This document shows positions 15,820-24,989 of a stretch of 64,000 nt of DNA, in pieces. Each line of letters begins with the position of its first letter. The stretch's first letter is position 1. The DNA comes from Natronorubrum halophilum (GTDB taxonomy: Archaea; Halobacteriota; Halobacteria; Halobacteriales; Natrialbaceae): contig NZ_QQTY01000004.1 of assembly GCF_003670115.1 (NCBI RefSeq), forward strand, positions 496,001 through 560,000, in the 5' to 3' direction. The notes beneath the pieces are model-generated. The model was not told the origin of the DNA. It saw only the letters and a list, made by a program, of their open reading frames with translations, and did no database searches. The translations under genes were made by a program, and so were the position numbers.

Positions 15820-16497
15820 AGCGTTCGCGAGGAGTTCGACGAGTGGGCCTCGAGCGGTCGGGATAGGGGCATGGAAGAACGGCACTGGCACACCGCAAAG
15901 CCCGCGCTCGCGCGCATGCCGATCGAACCCGGCGATACCGTGTTGGATCTCGGCTGTGGCAGCGGGTACGCGGGTCGCGCCCTCCGCGATACGAAGGATG
16001 CCGGGGTGATTTACGGACTCGACGGCTCGCCCGAGATGGCCCACAACGCCGCGGGCTACACGGACGATCCGCAGGTCGGCTTCCTCGTCGGGGATTTCGA
16101 TTCGCTTCCCTTCCAGGACGACTCGATCGACCACATCTGGTCGATGGAGGCGTTCTATTACGCCGCCGATCCCCACCGGACGCTCGAGGAAATCGCGCGT
16201 ATCCTTCGACCCGGCGGGACCTTCTACTGCGCCGTGAACTACTACGAAGAGAACGTCCACTCCCACGAGTGGCAGGAGTTCATCTCCATCGAGATGACCC
16301 GCTGGGACCGCAGGCAGTACCGCGAGGCCTTCCACGACGCTGGTCTCTTCGTCGCCGAGCAGGACAACATTCCCGACCGCGAAACCACGATTCCACCGGA
16401 AGCAGCGTTCCCGACGGACGAGTGGGAGAACCGCGAGACGATGGTCGAACGGTATCGCGAGTTCGGCACGCTACTCACCGTCGGCGTGGCACCCTGA
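15820..16497 (+). CDS. Class I SAM-dependent methyltransferase
   Basis: A 225-residue methyltransferase of the UbiE/MT11 type: VLDLGCGSGYAG (motif I), GLDGSPEM (motif II acidic), VGDFDSLPF (motif III) and ILRPGGTFYCAV (post motif). The conserved aromatic segment AVNYYEENVHSHEW follows. The ATG at 15820 gives an acidic haloarchaeal N-terminus (MSVREEFDEWASSG). An upstream start at 15715 would add 35 basic residues but would match a promoter inside the palindrome, so 5' UTR regulation is possible. Substrate unknown. Confidence 0.85.
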   Translation, partial: SVREEFDEWASSGRDRGMEERHWHTAKPALARMPIEPGDTVLDLGCGSGYAGRALRDTKDAGVIYGLDGSPEMAHNAAGYTDDPQVGFLVGDFDSLPFQDDSIDHIWSMEAFYYAADPHRTLEEIARILRPGGTFYCAVNYYEENVHSHEWQEFISIEMTRWDRRQYREAFHDAGLFVAEQDNIPDRETTIPPEAAFPTDEWENRETMVERYREFGTLLTVGVAP

Positions 16498-16577
16498 CTA
16501 CTCGCCACTGGCCTGGCTTTCCAACTACTCGCTATCGGCCCAACTTCCCAACTACTCGCCGTCGGTTTGGTTCTCTC
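16497..16577. repeat. Three 27-base tandem repeats after the methyltransferase gene
   Basis: Units start actactcgcc(a/g)tcgg-like at 16497, 16524 and 16551, each 27 bases, with substitutions. The first overlaps the TGA stop codon of the methyltransferase gene. The rest of the gap to 16855 holds two further gtttcgactcgag-like words (16631 and 16670) and no gene. Confidence 0.7.
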
Positions 16578-16855
16578 ATTCCTCACTTCCGCCGAATTCA
16601 CCTCGTTTACCCACCGTCGACGATCGCCCCCGTTTCGACTCGAGTTGGCTACCGGCTGGCAACCCCCTCGCTTCGACTCGAGTCGGGCTTCCCGCTGCTG
16701 ATTTCTGGCCTGTGATTCGAGTCGAAGCCACCCATCGTACTCGAACGGGTACCTCCCGATCGCTCGATAGTTCTACTGCTACTACTCGAACGACAGTAAC
16801 CAGTGGACAACGAGAGTAGCCGGTGGCCGTCGACGCAGATCAGATCGCTGCGCTC

Positions 16856-17440
16856 TCACTCGAAGCGTTCGCCCGCCGGAATCGTCACCTCGAGCCAGTT
16901 TTCTTCCGGCGGTAGCGGGCAGTCAAACGTTTCGCTGAAGGCACAAAACGGCGAGTAGGCGATGTTGAAATCGACGACGATCTCGTCGCCGTCCTCGAGT
17001 TCGCGCTCCGACGATAGCTCCATGTAGCGACCGCCGTCGTAGGTCTGCTGGCCGGTCGTCTTATCGCGGAAGGGGACGAACAGCGGCTCCTCGTTCGGAC
17101 TCTCGAGTTGGTACGCCGCGAGTTCGAAGGTGCCGTCTTCCAGATCCTCGTCCTCGCGGTCGAGATCGAACTCGAGGGTGGCAACGCGGAGATAGCGCAT
17201 CTCTCTGCCCGCGGTCGTTTCCATCAGTACGACTTCCGGATCGTCGTGAACCTCGGCGGTCGCGCTCACGCGGTAGGTCGAATCCGGTTCGAAGTAGTCG
17301 AGCCCGTCGAACTCCTCGCGATCCTCGGGCGGGATCGGCGACTGCGGATGGTCCGCGAAAAATTCGTCCTTCTCGGCGCGTTTCGCCTCGAGTTCGTCGC
17401 GCCAGCGGTCGACGTCGATGGCGTCGTCAGAATCGCTCAT
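16856..17440 (-). CDS. DUF1684 family protein
   Basis: A 194-residue soluble protein of the DUF1684 family. The conserved C-terminal core is clear: FRDKTTGQQTYDGGRYMEL, then DFNIAYSPFCAFSETFDCPLPP and ENWLEVTIPAGE. The N-terminus (DEFFADHPQSPIPPEDR) is also typical. The family has a beta-rich fold, and its biochemical role is not established. It is monocistronic and convergent with the methyltransferase. Confidence 0.9.
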   Translation of the reverse strand: MSDSDDAIDVDRWRDELEAKRAEKDEFFADHPQSPIPPEDREEFDGLDYFEPDSTYRVSATAEVHDDPEVVLMETTAGREMRYLRVATLEFDLDREDEDLEDGTFELAAYQLESPNEEPLFVPFRDKTTGQQTYDGGRYMELSSERELEDGDEIVVDFNIAYSPFCAFSETFDCPLPPEENWLEVTIPAGERFE

Positions 17441-17524
17441 ACCGGTCCTACCGGCGCGGGACGGGAATGGGTTGTGTTTCGCTCGAGGGACGCCTCACGT
17501 GTGCATTGACTTTCAGTGGCTACT

Positions 17525-17767
17525 CTATTCCTCGATCGTCAGGACGCCGTTGCGAACCGAGACGTCGCTTGCCTCCGGCGGCAGTTCGAACTCGAACTGT
17601 CGGTCACCGGCGACGATGATCGCGGTCGAATCGACGATATCGATCTCGACGTCGGCGGCGGCGGTACCGAAATCGACCGCGATGACGCTCCCGTCATCGT
17701 ACTCGAACGTACGTAAGACTGCGTCGTCGTCTCGATCGACGTTTTTGAGGGATCTGGGGACCTTCAT
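17525..17767 (-). CDS. Small conserved haloarchaeal protein, Hsp20-like strand pattern
   Basis: An 80-residue protein ending in FELPPEASDVSVRNGVLTIEE, which resembles the last strands of a small heat-shock (alpha-crystallin) domain, especially NGVLTI. The first part (VDRDDDAVLRTFEYDDGSVIAVDF) is short, and the family may be a half-size derivative. It is a single gene, divergent from the helicase gene. Function unknown. Confidence 0.78.
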   Translation of the reverse strand: MKVPRSLKNVDRDDDAVLRTFEYDDGSVIAVDFGTAAADVEIDIVDSTAIIVAGDRQFEFELPPEASDVSVRNGVLTIEE

Positions 17768-17853
17768 GTGCTAGTATTGGGGCGCAGCCAAGTAAAGGGG
17801 CACGCCGGCAGCGGCCGGCCGACCGTGGCCACGGATATCCGGATTCCGTCCGC

Positions 17854-17907
17854 CGATCAGTGTCCAACGATCGCGTCTGTCGATCAGTGCGTAACAATCG
17901 CGTTCGT
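17854..17907. repeat. 27-base tandem repeat in the helicase promoter region
   Basis: Two units starting cgatcagtg (17854-17880 and 17881-17907) differ at a few positions, and a partial third (cgattatcgcgtac) follows. The array ends directly at the TATA-like catttatc near 17921, upstream of the helicase start, so copy number might affect transcription. Confidence 0.65.
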
Positions 17908-17991
17908 CGATTATCGCGTACATTTATCACTCACGGCGCGGCCAACACAGTCCGTCAACGCTATGCACGACCGACGACGAGTACGGTACCC

Positions 17992-20394
17992 ATGACGGAC
18001 TGGCGACCGGTGTTCGGCCACGACCGACCCTACGACGAGCAAGTCGACGGTATCGAAACCGCGATCGACACCGCTCGAGACGGCGGCTACACCGTCATCG
18101 AGGGCGCCTGTGGCACCGGGAAGACGATGATCGCACTCACCGCGGGGATCGACCTCGTGCGCGATCCGGACACCGACTACGAGCGCGTCTTCGTGCTCAC
18201 GAGCGTCAAACAGCAACTGCGCCAGTTCGAAGCCGACCTCGAGACGATCAACGAGAACCTTCCGAGCGACTGGAATCCGGTCTCCGGACTCACCCTCGTC
18301 GGCAAAGCCGACGTCTGTCCGTACAACCGCGAGGGTGCGGCGGGGTTCGACGACGGCAACGTCTACGACCGCTGTGAGACCCTGCGGGATCGAACCCGCG
18401 ACCTCACCGGCGAGGCCGGCGAGACGACCGCCCAGAACCTCGCCGCGCGCGCCCGAAGCCAGCAGATCGGCTTGGCCGACAGCGGCGGTCGCGGCGCTGC
18501 CAACAGCGCCTTCCTCGAGACCGCGGACGAGCCGACACCGTACCCGCCCGACCTCCCGGAGTACGGCGACGGCGGCCCCGTCGGGGCCGAGACCGAGTAC
18601 TGTCCGTTCTACGCGCAGTACCTCGAGGACCTCCCCGAGGAGGGAGGTGACGGCGACGCGAGCGGGCGCAGTTCGCGAGCCGAAGCCGTCCCGTACGACT
18701 TCACCGAGGCCGGGATGATCACGCCCGAGGACCTCGTCGCGCGGTCGGTGAAACACGGCACCTGTCCGCACTCGGTGATGGGTGCCGTTCTGGGTCACGT
18801 CGAGGTCGTCCTCGGAAATTACTACCACGCGTTCGATCCCCGAACGACCGGCTCCTTTACCGGCGCGTTGCTCGACGACTCCACGTTCGTCGTCTGCGAC
18901 GAGGCCCACATGTTGGAGCCGCGCGTGCGCGACCTCGTAAGCGATGGCGTCGCCGATACGACCCTGAGGGACGCCGAAACCGAACTCTCGAGGGTCATCC
19001 AGCCGATCACGTTCGAGCGCGAGGGACGACGGGCCGAAGGCGGCTCGAAAACCGCCGACGCCGACCTCGTGCGCGCGGAACTCAACGACACCGACGTCTC
19101 CTTCGAGGAACTCAGTCGGACCCTCGAGTTCATCCGGGACCTCCGCGGCGAACTCGATCGGCGGGTGAGCGGCTACCTCGACCGGAACCACAAGGGGTGG
19201 CAGTCGAACCTGAACGAGCTCCCGGATGCCGAGATTCCACTTCGCGATCCGACCGAACCCGCCGAGGACGAACTCACGGCGTGGGCCAGAGACGCGGGGT
19301 ACGGCGACGCCAACTGGGTCCGCGCGGAATCCGTCGGTGCCGTCGTCGAACGCGTGCTGAACGAAGCCGAGGAAGAGGACCGAACGCGCGCGGCCCCCGC
19401 CGTCGGCCGCGTCCTCGGCGAGTGGTACCGCCGCGATCACACGGATTACTTCCGAGAGATCGAACTCGAGCGCACGTGGAACGACACCGAACCCGCCGAT
19501 TCGTGGCGGCGAGTCTACGCCGCCCGACTCGCACTGCACAACTGCGTGCCGAGCGACGCCATCGGCGACCGACTCGCCGCCTTCGGCGGCGGCATCCTCA
19601 TGAGCGCGACCCTCGAGCCGATGGACGCCTTCACCGACGTGACCGGCCTGCAGTACCTCGCGAGCGAGGAAGACAGACCGGTCGTCGAGCGACGGTACGG
19701 GCTCCACTTCCCCGACAAAAATCGCGAGAGCTTCGCGGTCTCCGCCCCGAAATTCACCTACGATAATCGCGGCAGGGCAGGGGAAACGAACCCGACCAGA
19801 GCGGCCTACATCGACGCGATCTCGAAGGTCGGCCGCCTTCCGGGCAACGTTCTCGTCGGGATGCCGAGCTACGCCGAAGCCGAGTGGCTCGCCGGGGCGC
19901 TCGAGGGCTGCCTCGAGAAACCCGTCCTGCTCGACGCCGCAAGCGACGACGAGACCACCCAGTCGCTCAAACGCGAGTTCTTCGCGGGCGAGGGGAAGGT
20001 GCTCGTCACGAGCCTTCGGGGAACCTTGACCGAAGGCGTCGACTACAGCGGCGATCGGCTCTCGGCGGCGGTCATCTGTGGCGTCCCGATCGTCAACACC
20101 TCGAGCCCGCGGACGAAGGCGGTCCGGCGGGCCTACGACGACGCGTTCGGCGACGGATTCACCTACGCGCTCACGATCCCCGCGGTCAGAAAGGCCAGAC
20201 AGGCGATCGGTCGCGTCCTCCGCTCGCCGGAGGACGTCGGCGTCCGCGTGCTGTTGGACGAACGCTACGCCCGCGATAGCTGGGATTCGGTCCAGCAGTT
20301 CCTCCCCGACGACGGCGAGTTCCAGACGGTGAGCCCCGACATGCTCGAACTGGGTCTCGAGCGGTTCCGGGATCGACTCGGGGCGGAAAACTGA
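17992..20394 (+). CDS. XPD/DinG-type superfamily 2 DNA helicase
   Basis: An 800-residue 5'-3' helicase. Walker A is EGACGTGKT (37-45) and the DEAH box is in FVVCDEAHML (about 303-306). Four cysteines at about 108, 127, 203 and 257 (VCPYN, RCETL, YCPFY, TCPHS) fit the Fe-S domain of the Rad3/XPD family. The C-terminal domain has SLRGTLTEGVDYSGD and the QAIGRVLRS arginine motif. The ATG at 17992 is preferred to an upstream start at 17860, which would add 44 basic residues and cross the tandem repeat. A role in repair or R-loop/DNA unwinding is inferred. Confidence 0.92.
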   Translation: MTDWRPVFGHDRPYDEQVDGIETAIDTARDGGYTVIEGACGTGKTMIALTAGIDLVRDPDTDYERVFVLTSVKQQLRQFEADLETINENLPSDWNPVSGLTLVGKADVCPYNREGAAGFDDGNVYDRCETLRDRTRDLTGEAGETTAQNLAARARSQQIGLADSGGRGAANSAFLETADEPTPYPPDLPEYGDGGPVGAETEYCPFYAQYLEDLPEEGGDGDASGRSSRAEAVPYDFTEAGMITPEDLVARSVKHGTCPHSVMGAVLGHVEVVLGNYYHAFDPRTTGSFTGALLDDSTFVVCDEAHMLEPRVRDLVSDGVADTTLRDAETELSRVIQPITFEREGRRAEGGSKTADADLVRAELNDTDVSFEELSRTLEFIRDLRGELDRRVSGYLDRNHKGWQSNLNELPDAEIPLRDPTEPAEDELTAWARDAGYGDANWVRAESVGAVVERVLNEAEEEDRTRAAPAVGRVLGEWYRRDHTDYFREIELERTWNDTEPADSWRRVYAARLALHNCVPSDAIGDRLAAFGGGILMSATLEPMDAFTDVTGLQYLASEEDRPVVERRYGLHFPDKNRESFAVSAPKFTYDNRGRAGETNPTRAAYIDAISKVGRLPGNVLVGMPSYAEAEWLAGALEGCLEKPVLLDAASDDETTQSLKREFFAGEGKVLVTSLRGTLTEGVDYSGDRLSAAVICGVPIVNTSSPRTKAVRRAYDDAFGDGFTYALTIPAVRKARQAIGRVLRSPEDVGVRVLLDERYARDSWDSVQQFLPDDGEFQTVSPDMLELGLERFRDRLGAEN

Positions 20395-20476
20395 TACTCA
20401 CGGCCCGATACGCGACCTGACGAGGCCAGTGTCACCCGTTCCCACGCGGAGGAACGACTGAAGGCACCGCAGGATG

Positions 20477-21616
20477 CTACTCGTCCTCGAAGCGGCCGTC
20501 GAACCGCTCGGTCCAGTCCTCGAGCCACCCGCTCAGGTGACCGCGGAGTTCGGTGTAACTCGTCGTCACCGGCTCCGCGGGTTGGCGTGTGGCATCGCTC
20601 AACTCCGGCGAGAGACTGACGTCTTCGACGGCCGGAAACTGGACGTTTCGGCGCGCGAGTTCGTGCTGTGAGTCGACCGAGAGGACGTGCTCGAGAAACG
20701 CGTAGGCCAGATCGGGCTCTTCGCTTCCCTCGAAAATCCCCATGCCTTCGGGGAGTGCGTACCCCTCGTCGTTCGGGAACGCGACTCGATGGCGATCCGC
20801 CGCGTCCTCTTCCGCGGCTGCGAACATCGGATCGGTCGAGTAGGAGACGATCATCGGCCGCTGGGCGTCCGCGTAGGCACCGCGGTAGGCGTCGCTCCAG
20901 GAGTCGTAGATCTCGATCCCGTTCGCCACGAGTTCCTCCCAGTAGTCGAATGCGGTCTCCGCGTCGGTTCGTTCGATCGTCCACAGCAAGAACGCCTGGC
21001 CGGGCATGGAGGTGACGGGATGCTGGGCCAGCAGCGCGTTCTCGTAGGCCGATCCGAGCAAGTCGTCGAAGCTCTCGGGCCTTCCGAGGACGGTTTCGTC
21101 GTAGACCAGGCTGACGTATCCCGTGTCGTAGGCGAGCGCGCGGTTGTGTGGATCGCCGAACTCGAGGTCGTCGCGGATGCGCTCGACGCCGTCGATCCGA
21201 TCGAGATTGAGTTCGCGGAGGAGCCCGCCCGAACCGATTCTGTCGTCGATCCGCGCGAGATCGCCCACGGTAAAACCAAAGCAAACGTCGACGTCGATTT
21301 CGGCGTCGTACCGGCCGCGTTGGATGTAGTGTTCGATCCCCTCGTCCGGGATGACCCACTCGATTTCCGCGTCGGGATAGGCGTCCTCGAACGTCTCTTC
21401 GAGCCACGGTCCCGCCGGGTCGGGACCGGTGACCATCGACCGGTAGGTGGCGATCCGCAACGCCCCCTCGTAACTGGGCTCGTCCGGTTCTGGATCGCCG
21501 TCCTCGGGTCCGTCCTCTGGACCGTCGTCACCGTCGCGCGTCAGACAGCCGGCGAGACCGGCGACTGCGCCCCCGCCGATGCCACCGAGGGTTCGAACGA
21601 CCGTCCGGCGTTTCAT
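20477..21616 (-). CDS. Thiamine-type ABC substrate-binding lipoprotein (ThiB/TbpA family)
   Basis: A 379-residue secreted binding protein. The N-terminus MKRRTVVRTLGG and lipobox LAGC suggest a Tat- or Sec-exported lipoprotein, followed by an acidic linker (30-48) and a periplasmic-binding fold. Segments such as LRIATYRSMVTGPDPAGPWL, WEELVANGI and IVSYSTDPMF are characteristic of thiamine-binding proteins. No permease or ATPase gene is adjacent, so the partner must lie elsewhere. The thiamine substrate is inferred. Confidence 0.87.
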   Translation of the reverse strand: MKRRTVVRTLGGIGGGAVAGLAGCLTRDGDDGPEDGPEDGDPEPDEPSYEGALRIATYRSMVTGPDPAGPWLEETFEDAYPDAEIEWVIPDEGIEHYIQRGRYDAEIDVDVCFGFTVGDLARIDDRIGSGGLLRELNLDRIDGVERIRDDLEFGDPHNRALAYDTGYVSLVYDETVLGRPESFDDLLGSAYENALLAQHPVTSMPGQAFLLWTIERTDAETAFDYWEELVANGIEIYDSWSDAYRGAYADAQRPMIVSYSTDPMFAAAEEDAADRHRVAFPNDEGYALPEGMGIFEGSEEPDLAYAFLEHVLSVDSQHELARRNVQFPAVEDVSLSPELSDATRQPAEPVTTSYTELRGHLSGWLEDWTERFDGRFEDE

Positions 21617-21785
21617 TCATCGGTGCTATGCCGCGTGGACATAAGTCTCGTTCCCAAAATTCTGGTATCCTAACAGGTGTCCGAACTACGCGCCGATCGT
21701 ACAGCTGTCGTGCGATTGTACGCAATCTCATTCGGGCGACTACGATAGTCCGAAGGGTTTTACAGTCTTGGTGTGATTCACCGGT

Positions 21786-22904
21786 GTGACAGCGAACGCA
21801 ACGGCGAACAGGAACCGCCGATACGTCCTTGCCGGCGTCGTCACGGTACTCGGACTCGTTACCGGTGGTATCCTGCTCGAGGTTCTCGGGACGATCCTGT
21901 TCGCGCTGACGGTGGCGTACGTTCTCTTACCCGTTCAGGGCTGGTTGGTGAGACGTGGCCTTTCCGAGTGGCTGTCAGCAGTCGCGGCGACCCTGATCGG
22001 GTTCGTCAGCGCTATCGTCGTCTTCTCGCCGATTTTCATCACGCTCTACTTCCGGATGGATCAGATGATCGCCATCATCGAGGATATTCCTCGAGAGATT
22101 CCGGTGACCGCCTTCGACGTCTCGTACACGATCGACGTCGCCGAGGTGCAGTCGCTCGTGCTCGACTTTCTCAGCGATGCCGCCGTCTCGTTCGCGGCGG
22201 CGCTGCCGGTGCTCGCGATCAAGTTTGCGCTCTTCGTCATCCTCCTGTTCGCGATCCTGTTCAAGGGTGATGCCGCCGGTCGAGCCGCGATCGCACCGGT
22301 TCCGCACGAGTATCGCGACATCGTCTACGCGCTCGCTCGACGCGCGCGTGAAACGCTGTACGCGATCTACGTGCTGCAGCTTGCGACGTCAGTTGCGACG
22401 CTGCTCATCGGCTACCCGCTGTTCTGGGTACTCGGTTACGAGGCGGCGTTTACCCTCGCGATCATCGCTGCGATCCTCCAGTTCGTTCCGATTATCGGCC
22501 CCAGCATGCTCATCGCGCCGATCACGCTCTATCACGTCGCCGCGGGCGACCTCGTCGCTGCCGTCCTCATCGGCGTCCTCGGGATCGGGCTCGTCGCGTG
22601 GTTCCCCGATATCGGCGTTCGACCGCGGCTCGCTCAACGTTCGGCGGGTCTTCCGGGCAGCCTCTATTTCGTCGGCTTCACCGGCGGGCTCTTTACCCTC
22701 GGCGCGATCGGTATCGTCGTCGGCCCGCTGATCGTCGCCGTCTTCGTCGAAGCCGTCGATCTTCTCGCGGACGAGATCAACGGCGAGATCACGTTCTCCG
22801 AACTCGCCGAGTCCGAACTCGAGGGACCACCGGAGGAGCGGACCGGAACTGAGACGACGATGACGTCGCCCGCCGAATCCGGTACGTCATCGTCCGACGA
22901 CTGA
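21786..22904 (+). CDS. AI-2E family (PerM-like) membrane transporter
   Basis: A 372-residue protein with about eight membrane segments starting at a GTG codon. The family signature is visible in the second half (LQFVPIIGPSMLIAPITLY and TLGAIGIVVGPLIVAVF). PerM/YdiK relatives have been linked to export of small molecules or to ion exchange; the substrate is unknown. The C-terminal about 50 residues are polar and disordered. The upstream region contains a short A/T-rich promoter (about 21750). Confidence 0.85.
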   Translation: MTANATANRNRRYVLAGVVTVLGLVTGGILLEVLGTILFALTVAYVLLPVQGWLVRRGLSEWLSAVAATLIGFVSAIVVFSPIFITLYFRMDQMIAIIEDIPREIPVTAFDVSYTIDVAEVQSLVLDFLSDAAVSFAAALPVLAIKFALFVILLFAILFKGDAAGRAAIAPVPHEYRDIVYALARRARETLYAIYVLQLATSVATLLIGYPLFWVLGYEAAFTLAIIAAILQFVPIIGPSMLIAPITLYHVAAGDLVAAVLIGVLGIGLVAWFPDIGVRPRLAQRSAGLPGSLYFVGFTGGLFTLGAIGIVVGPLIVAVFVEAVDLLADEINGEITFSELAESELEGPPEERTGTETTMTSPAESGTSSSDD

Positions 22905-23009
22905 CCGTCCGAGACGCGACCTCGGCAACCGAGTTCACGGTCCCGATGAAGCCTCCCCGTCACCTGTGCGACCACCGTCGCTTTTCTTCGCTCCCCCCGT
23001 TCATTCGGT

Positions 23010-23612
23010 ATGGTCACTTCCAGAACGCTGGTCAACGCGCTCGTTGGTGCCGTCGTCGGCGTCATCCTCTCGTTCGTCCCGTTTTCGACCGTCATCGGCG
23101 GCATCGTCGCGGGCTTTCTCGACGGACCGGACGTCCGCGAGGGAGCCATCGTCGGCGCGCTCGCGGGTGCGATCACGTTCGTTCCGATCGCCGGTTTCGC
23201 GATCTTCGGGCTCGGAATTCTCGGATTCGGGATGGGGATCGTTGCGGCCCCGTTTGAGGGATTCGCGATCGTGGCATTCGTCGTCGTTGCCGCCGTTGCG
23301 GTCCTCTTCCTCTACACCGTCGGACTGTCGTTGCTCGGCGGCTATCTCGGGGCGTACCTCGCACGAGAGTACCCGGAACGACGCGCCCGAACCCGGGAGG
23401 CGATCGGACTATCGTCGTCGAATCGATCGCGGTCGGTCGAATCGACGCGACCCCCGGGGCCACAGTCGGACTCGTCGGTGGTACGCGATCGAGGGACCGA
23501 CAGACTCGACGCACGCGATTCGGGACGGGAACACAAGCCCGGTCGATCCGACGCGGACGACTCGAGACGCGACCGCGATACCGAGCGGTACCGCGACACC
23601 GAGCGAGACTGA
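23010..23612 (+). CDS. DUF5518-type membrane protein
   Basis: A 200-residue protein with about four membrane segments (1-115) rich in glycine, followed by a polar, Arg/Ser/Asp-rich tail (about 125-200). The first helices (VNALVGAVVGVILSFVPF, then GGIVAGFL) resemble the haloarchaeal DUF5518 family. The tail includes the near-repeat DRDTERYRDTERD. It follows the AI-2E gene by about 105 bases on the same strand. Function unknown. Confidence 0.75.
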   Translation: MVTSRTLVNALVGAVVGVILSFVPFSTVIGGIVAGFLDGPDVREGAIVGALAGAITFVPIAGFAIFGLGILGFGMGIVAAPFEGFAIVAFVVVAAVAVLFLYTVGLSLLGGYLGAYLAREYPERRARTREAIGLSSSNRSRSVESTRPPGPQSDSSVVRDRGTDRLDARDSGREHKPGRSDADDSRRDRDTERYRDTERD

Positions 23613-23651
23613 TACTGCCGAGTTCGAGTGCGTCGCCGGTCGATCGCGAGG

Positions 23652-24989
23652 TCATTCGTATCTGAGCGCGTCGATCGGATCCGTCCGCGCCGCCCGCCAC
23701 GCCGGATACAGTCCGGAGCCGATTCCGACGAGAACGCCGACGACGATCGCGAGCGCGACGTACTCGTAGGGGTAGACCAGCGGGAGATCGATGTACCACG
23801 CGCCCAGGTACCCCGCGGCGAGTCCGAGTAGCGTTCCGAGGATCGCCCCGACGATGCCGAGGATCACCGCCTCGGCGAGGAAGAGGCCCAGTATCTCCCG
23901 GTTCTGGGCCCCGATGGCCTTCATGATGCCGATCTCTCGAGTCCGTTCGGTCACCGAGACGAGCATGATATTGGCGATGCCGATCGATCCCACCAGCAAC
24001 GAGATTGCCGCGATGCCGACGATGAAGTTCTGCAGGAGATCCAGCACGTCCTCTAACTGCTGGAGCAACTCCGCGCTTGTCTGGAGGGTTATCTCGAGGT
24101 CGTCGCCCAGCAGGGAACTGGCGTCAGAGTCGTCGCTCTCGAGGTACGCTATCGCGCTCTCCTGGGCGCGATCGACGGCGGCGTCGTCTGCGGATTCGGC
24201 TTCGACGACGATCGCGAGGAAGAGCGCGTCGTCGCCCATACCCGTCTCGTTGCCGTCGGCGTCGGTCCCGTTTTCGCCGCTCTCGTTGGGGTCGCCTTCT
24301 TCGCCACCCGCCGTGCCCCCGCCCGGGACGGCTCCCGCTGCGTCCTCGGTGTAGAACGGATCCGTCGGAACGTAGACGCGCGGCGAGGGCTCGAACCCCT
24401 CGAACGGACTCAGTCCCTCGGACGATTCGGTGATCCCGACGACGGTGACGGTCGTTCGCTGGCCGCCCTGTAACGCGATCGTCAACTCGTCGCCGACGGT
24501 CACGTTCTCCTCGAACTGGCCCGCGACGGCCGGGTTGATGACCGCCTCGCGTTCGCCCTGCTCGAACTGCCTGCCTTCGGCGAGGGTGTTCTCTCTGATG
24601 TACGACGGCCCGGCGGCGACCAGCGCGTCGCTCTGGGGCGATATCTCGTCTTCGTACACGAGCGCCTGCGTGGATAACGGCATGTAGCCGTAGGCCGCGT
24701 CGATATCGTCGTCGTCGGAAAGCGCGTCGAGGTCGTCCTGACTGAAGACGGGCTGAGCACCCGCGAGCGGGCCGCCTTCGGTACCGGGTTCGGCAGCCCA
24801 GCCGTAGCTGTTGCGCTGATCGTCTGGGCTGATGTCGCCGATGACCCCCGCCTGCAGGCTCGCACCCAGCGTGACGAACGCGATCACCGCGGCGATACCG
24901 ATCACGATGCCGAGCGTCGTCAGCGACGAGCGCAGCTTGTGGCCGCGGATCGACCGCCAGGAGAGGCGCAGACTCTCGAGGAGTCGCAT
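23652..24989 (-). CDS. ABC transporter permease, MacB/FtsX type
   Basis: A 445-residue permease: one N-terminal membrane segment (about 20-45), a large extracytoplasmic domain (about 45-310), then three C-terminal segments (NFIVGIAAISLLVGSIGIAN and two more). An EIGIMKAIGA coupling helix lies between the last segments. This is the four-span MacB topology, with a Gly/Asp/Asn-rich loop in the periplasmic domain. Its ATG overlaps the stop of the ATPase gene by one base (TGATG), so the two form an operon. It may export a lipophilic or peptide substrate. Confidence 0.92.
   Translation of the reverse strand: MRLLESLRLSWRSIRGHKLRSSLTTLGIVIGIAAVIAFVTLGASLQAGVIGDISPDDQRNSYGWAAEPGTEGGPLAGAQPVFSQDDLDALSDDDDIDAAYGYMPLSTQALVYEDEISPQSDALVAAGPSYIRENTLAEGRQFEQGEREAVINPAVAGQFEENVTVGDELTIALQGGQRTTVTVVGITESSEGLSPFEGFEPSPRVYVPTDPFYTEDAAGAVPGGGTAGGEEGDPNESGENGTDADGNETGMGDDALFLAIVVEAESADDAAVDRAQESAIAYLESDDSDASSLLGDDLEITLQTSAELLQQLEDVLDLLQNFIVGIAAISLLVGSIGIANIMLVSVTERTREIGIMKAIGAQNREILGLFLAEAVILGIVGAILGTLLGLAAGYLGAWYIDLPLVYPYEYVALAIVVGVLVGIGSGLYPAWRAARTDPIDALRYE

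Noticed and set aside
16497-16577. CRISPR-like short array
   Set aside because: The repeats are contiguous, degenerate and without spacers; no cas genes are in the window.
16662-16681. Possible further ORB-like site (accccctcgcttcgactcga)
   Set aside because: It lacks the conserved TGGA end, and several gtttcgactcgag-like words in the same gap suggest simple sequence rather than an ORB.
17911-19707. 598-codon minus-strand frame over the helicase
   Set aside because: Shadow of the XPD/DinG-type gene; no recognisable motifs.
21617-21785. TPP riboswitch before the thiamine-type binding protein
   Set aside because: I see no conserved THI-element motifs (ctgaga, and the paired tail) in the region.
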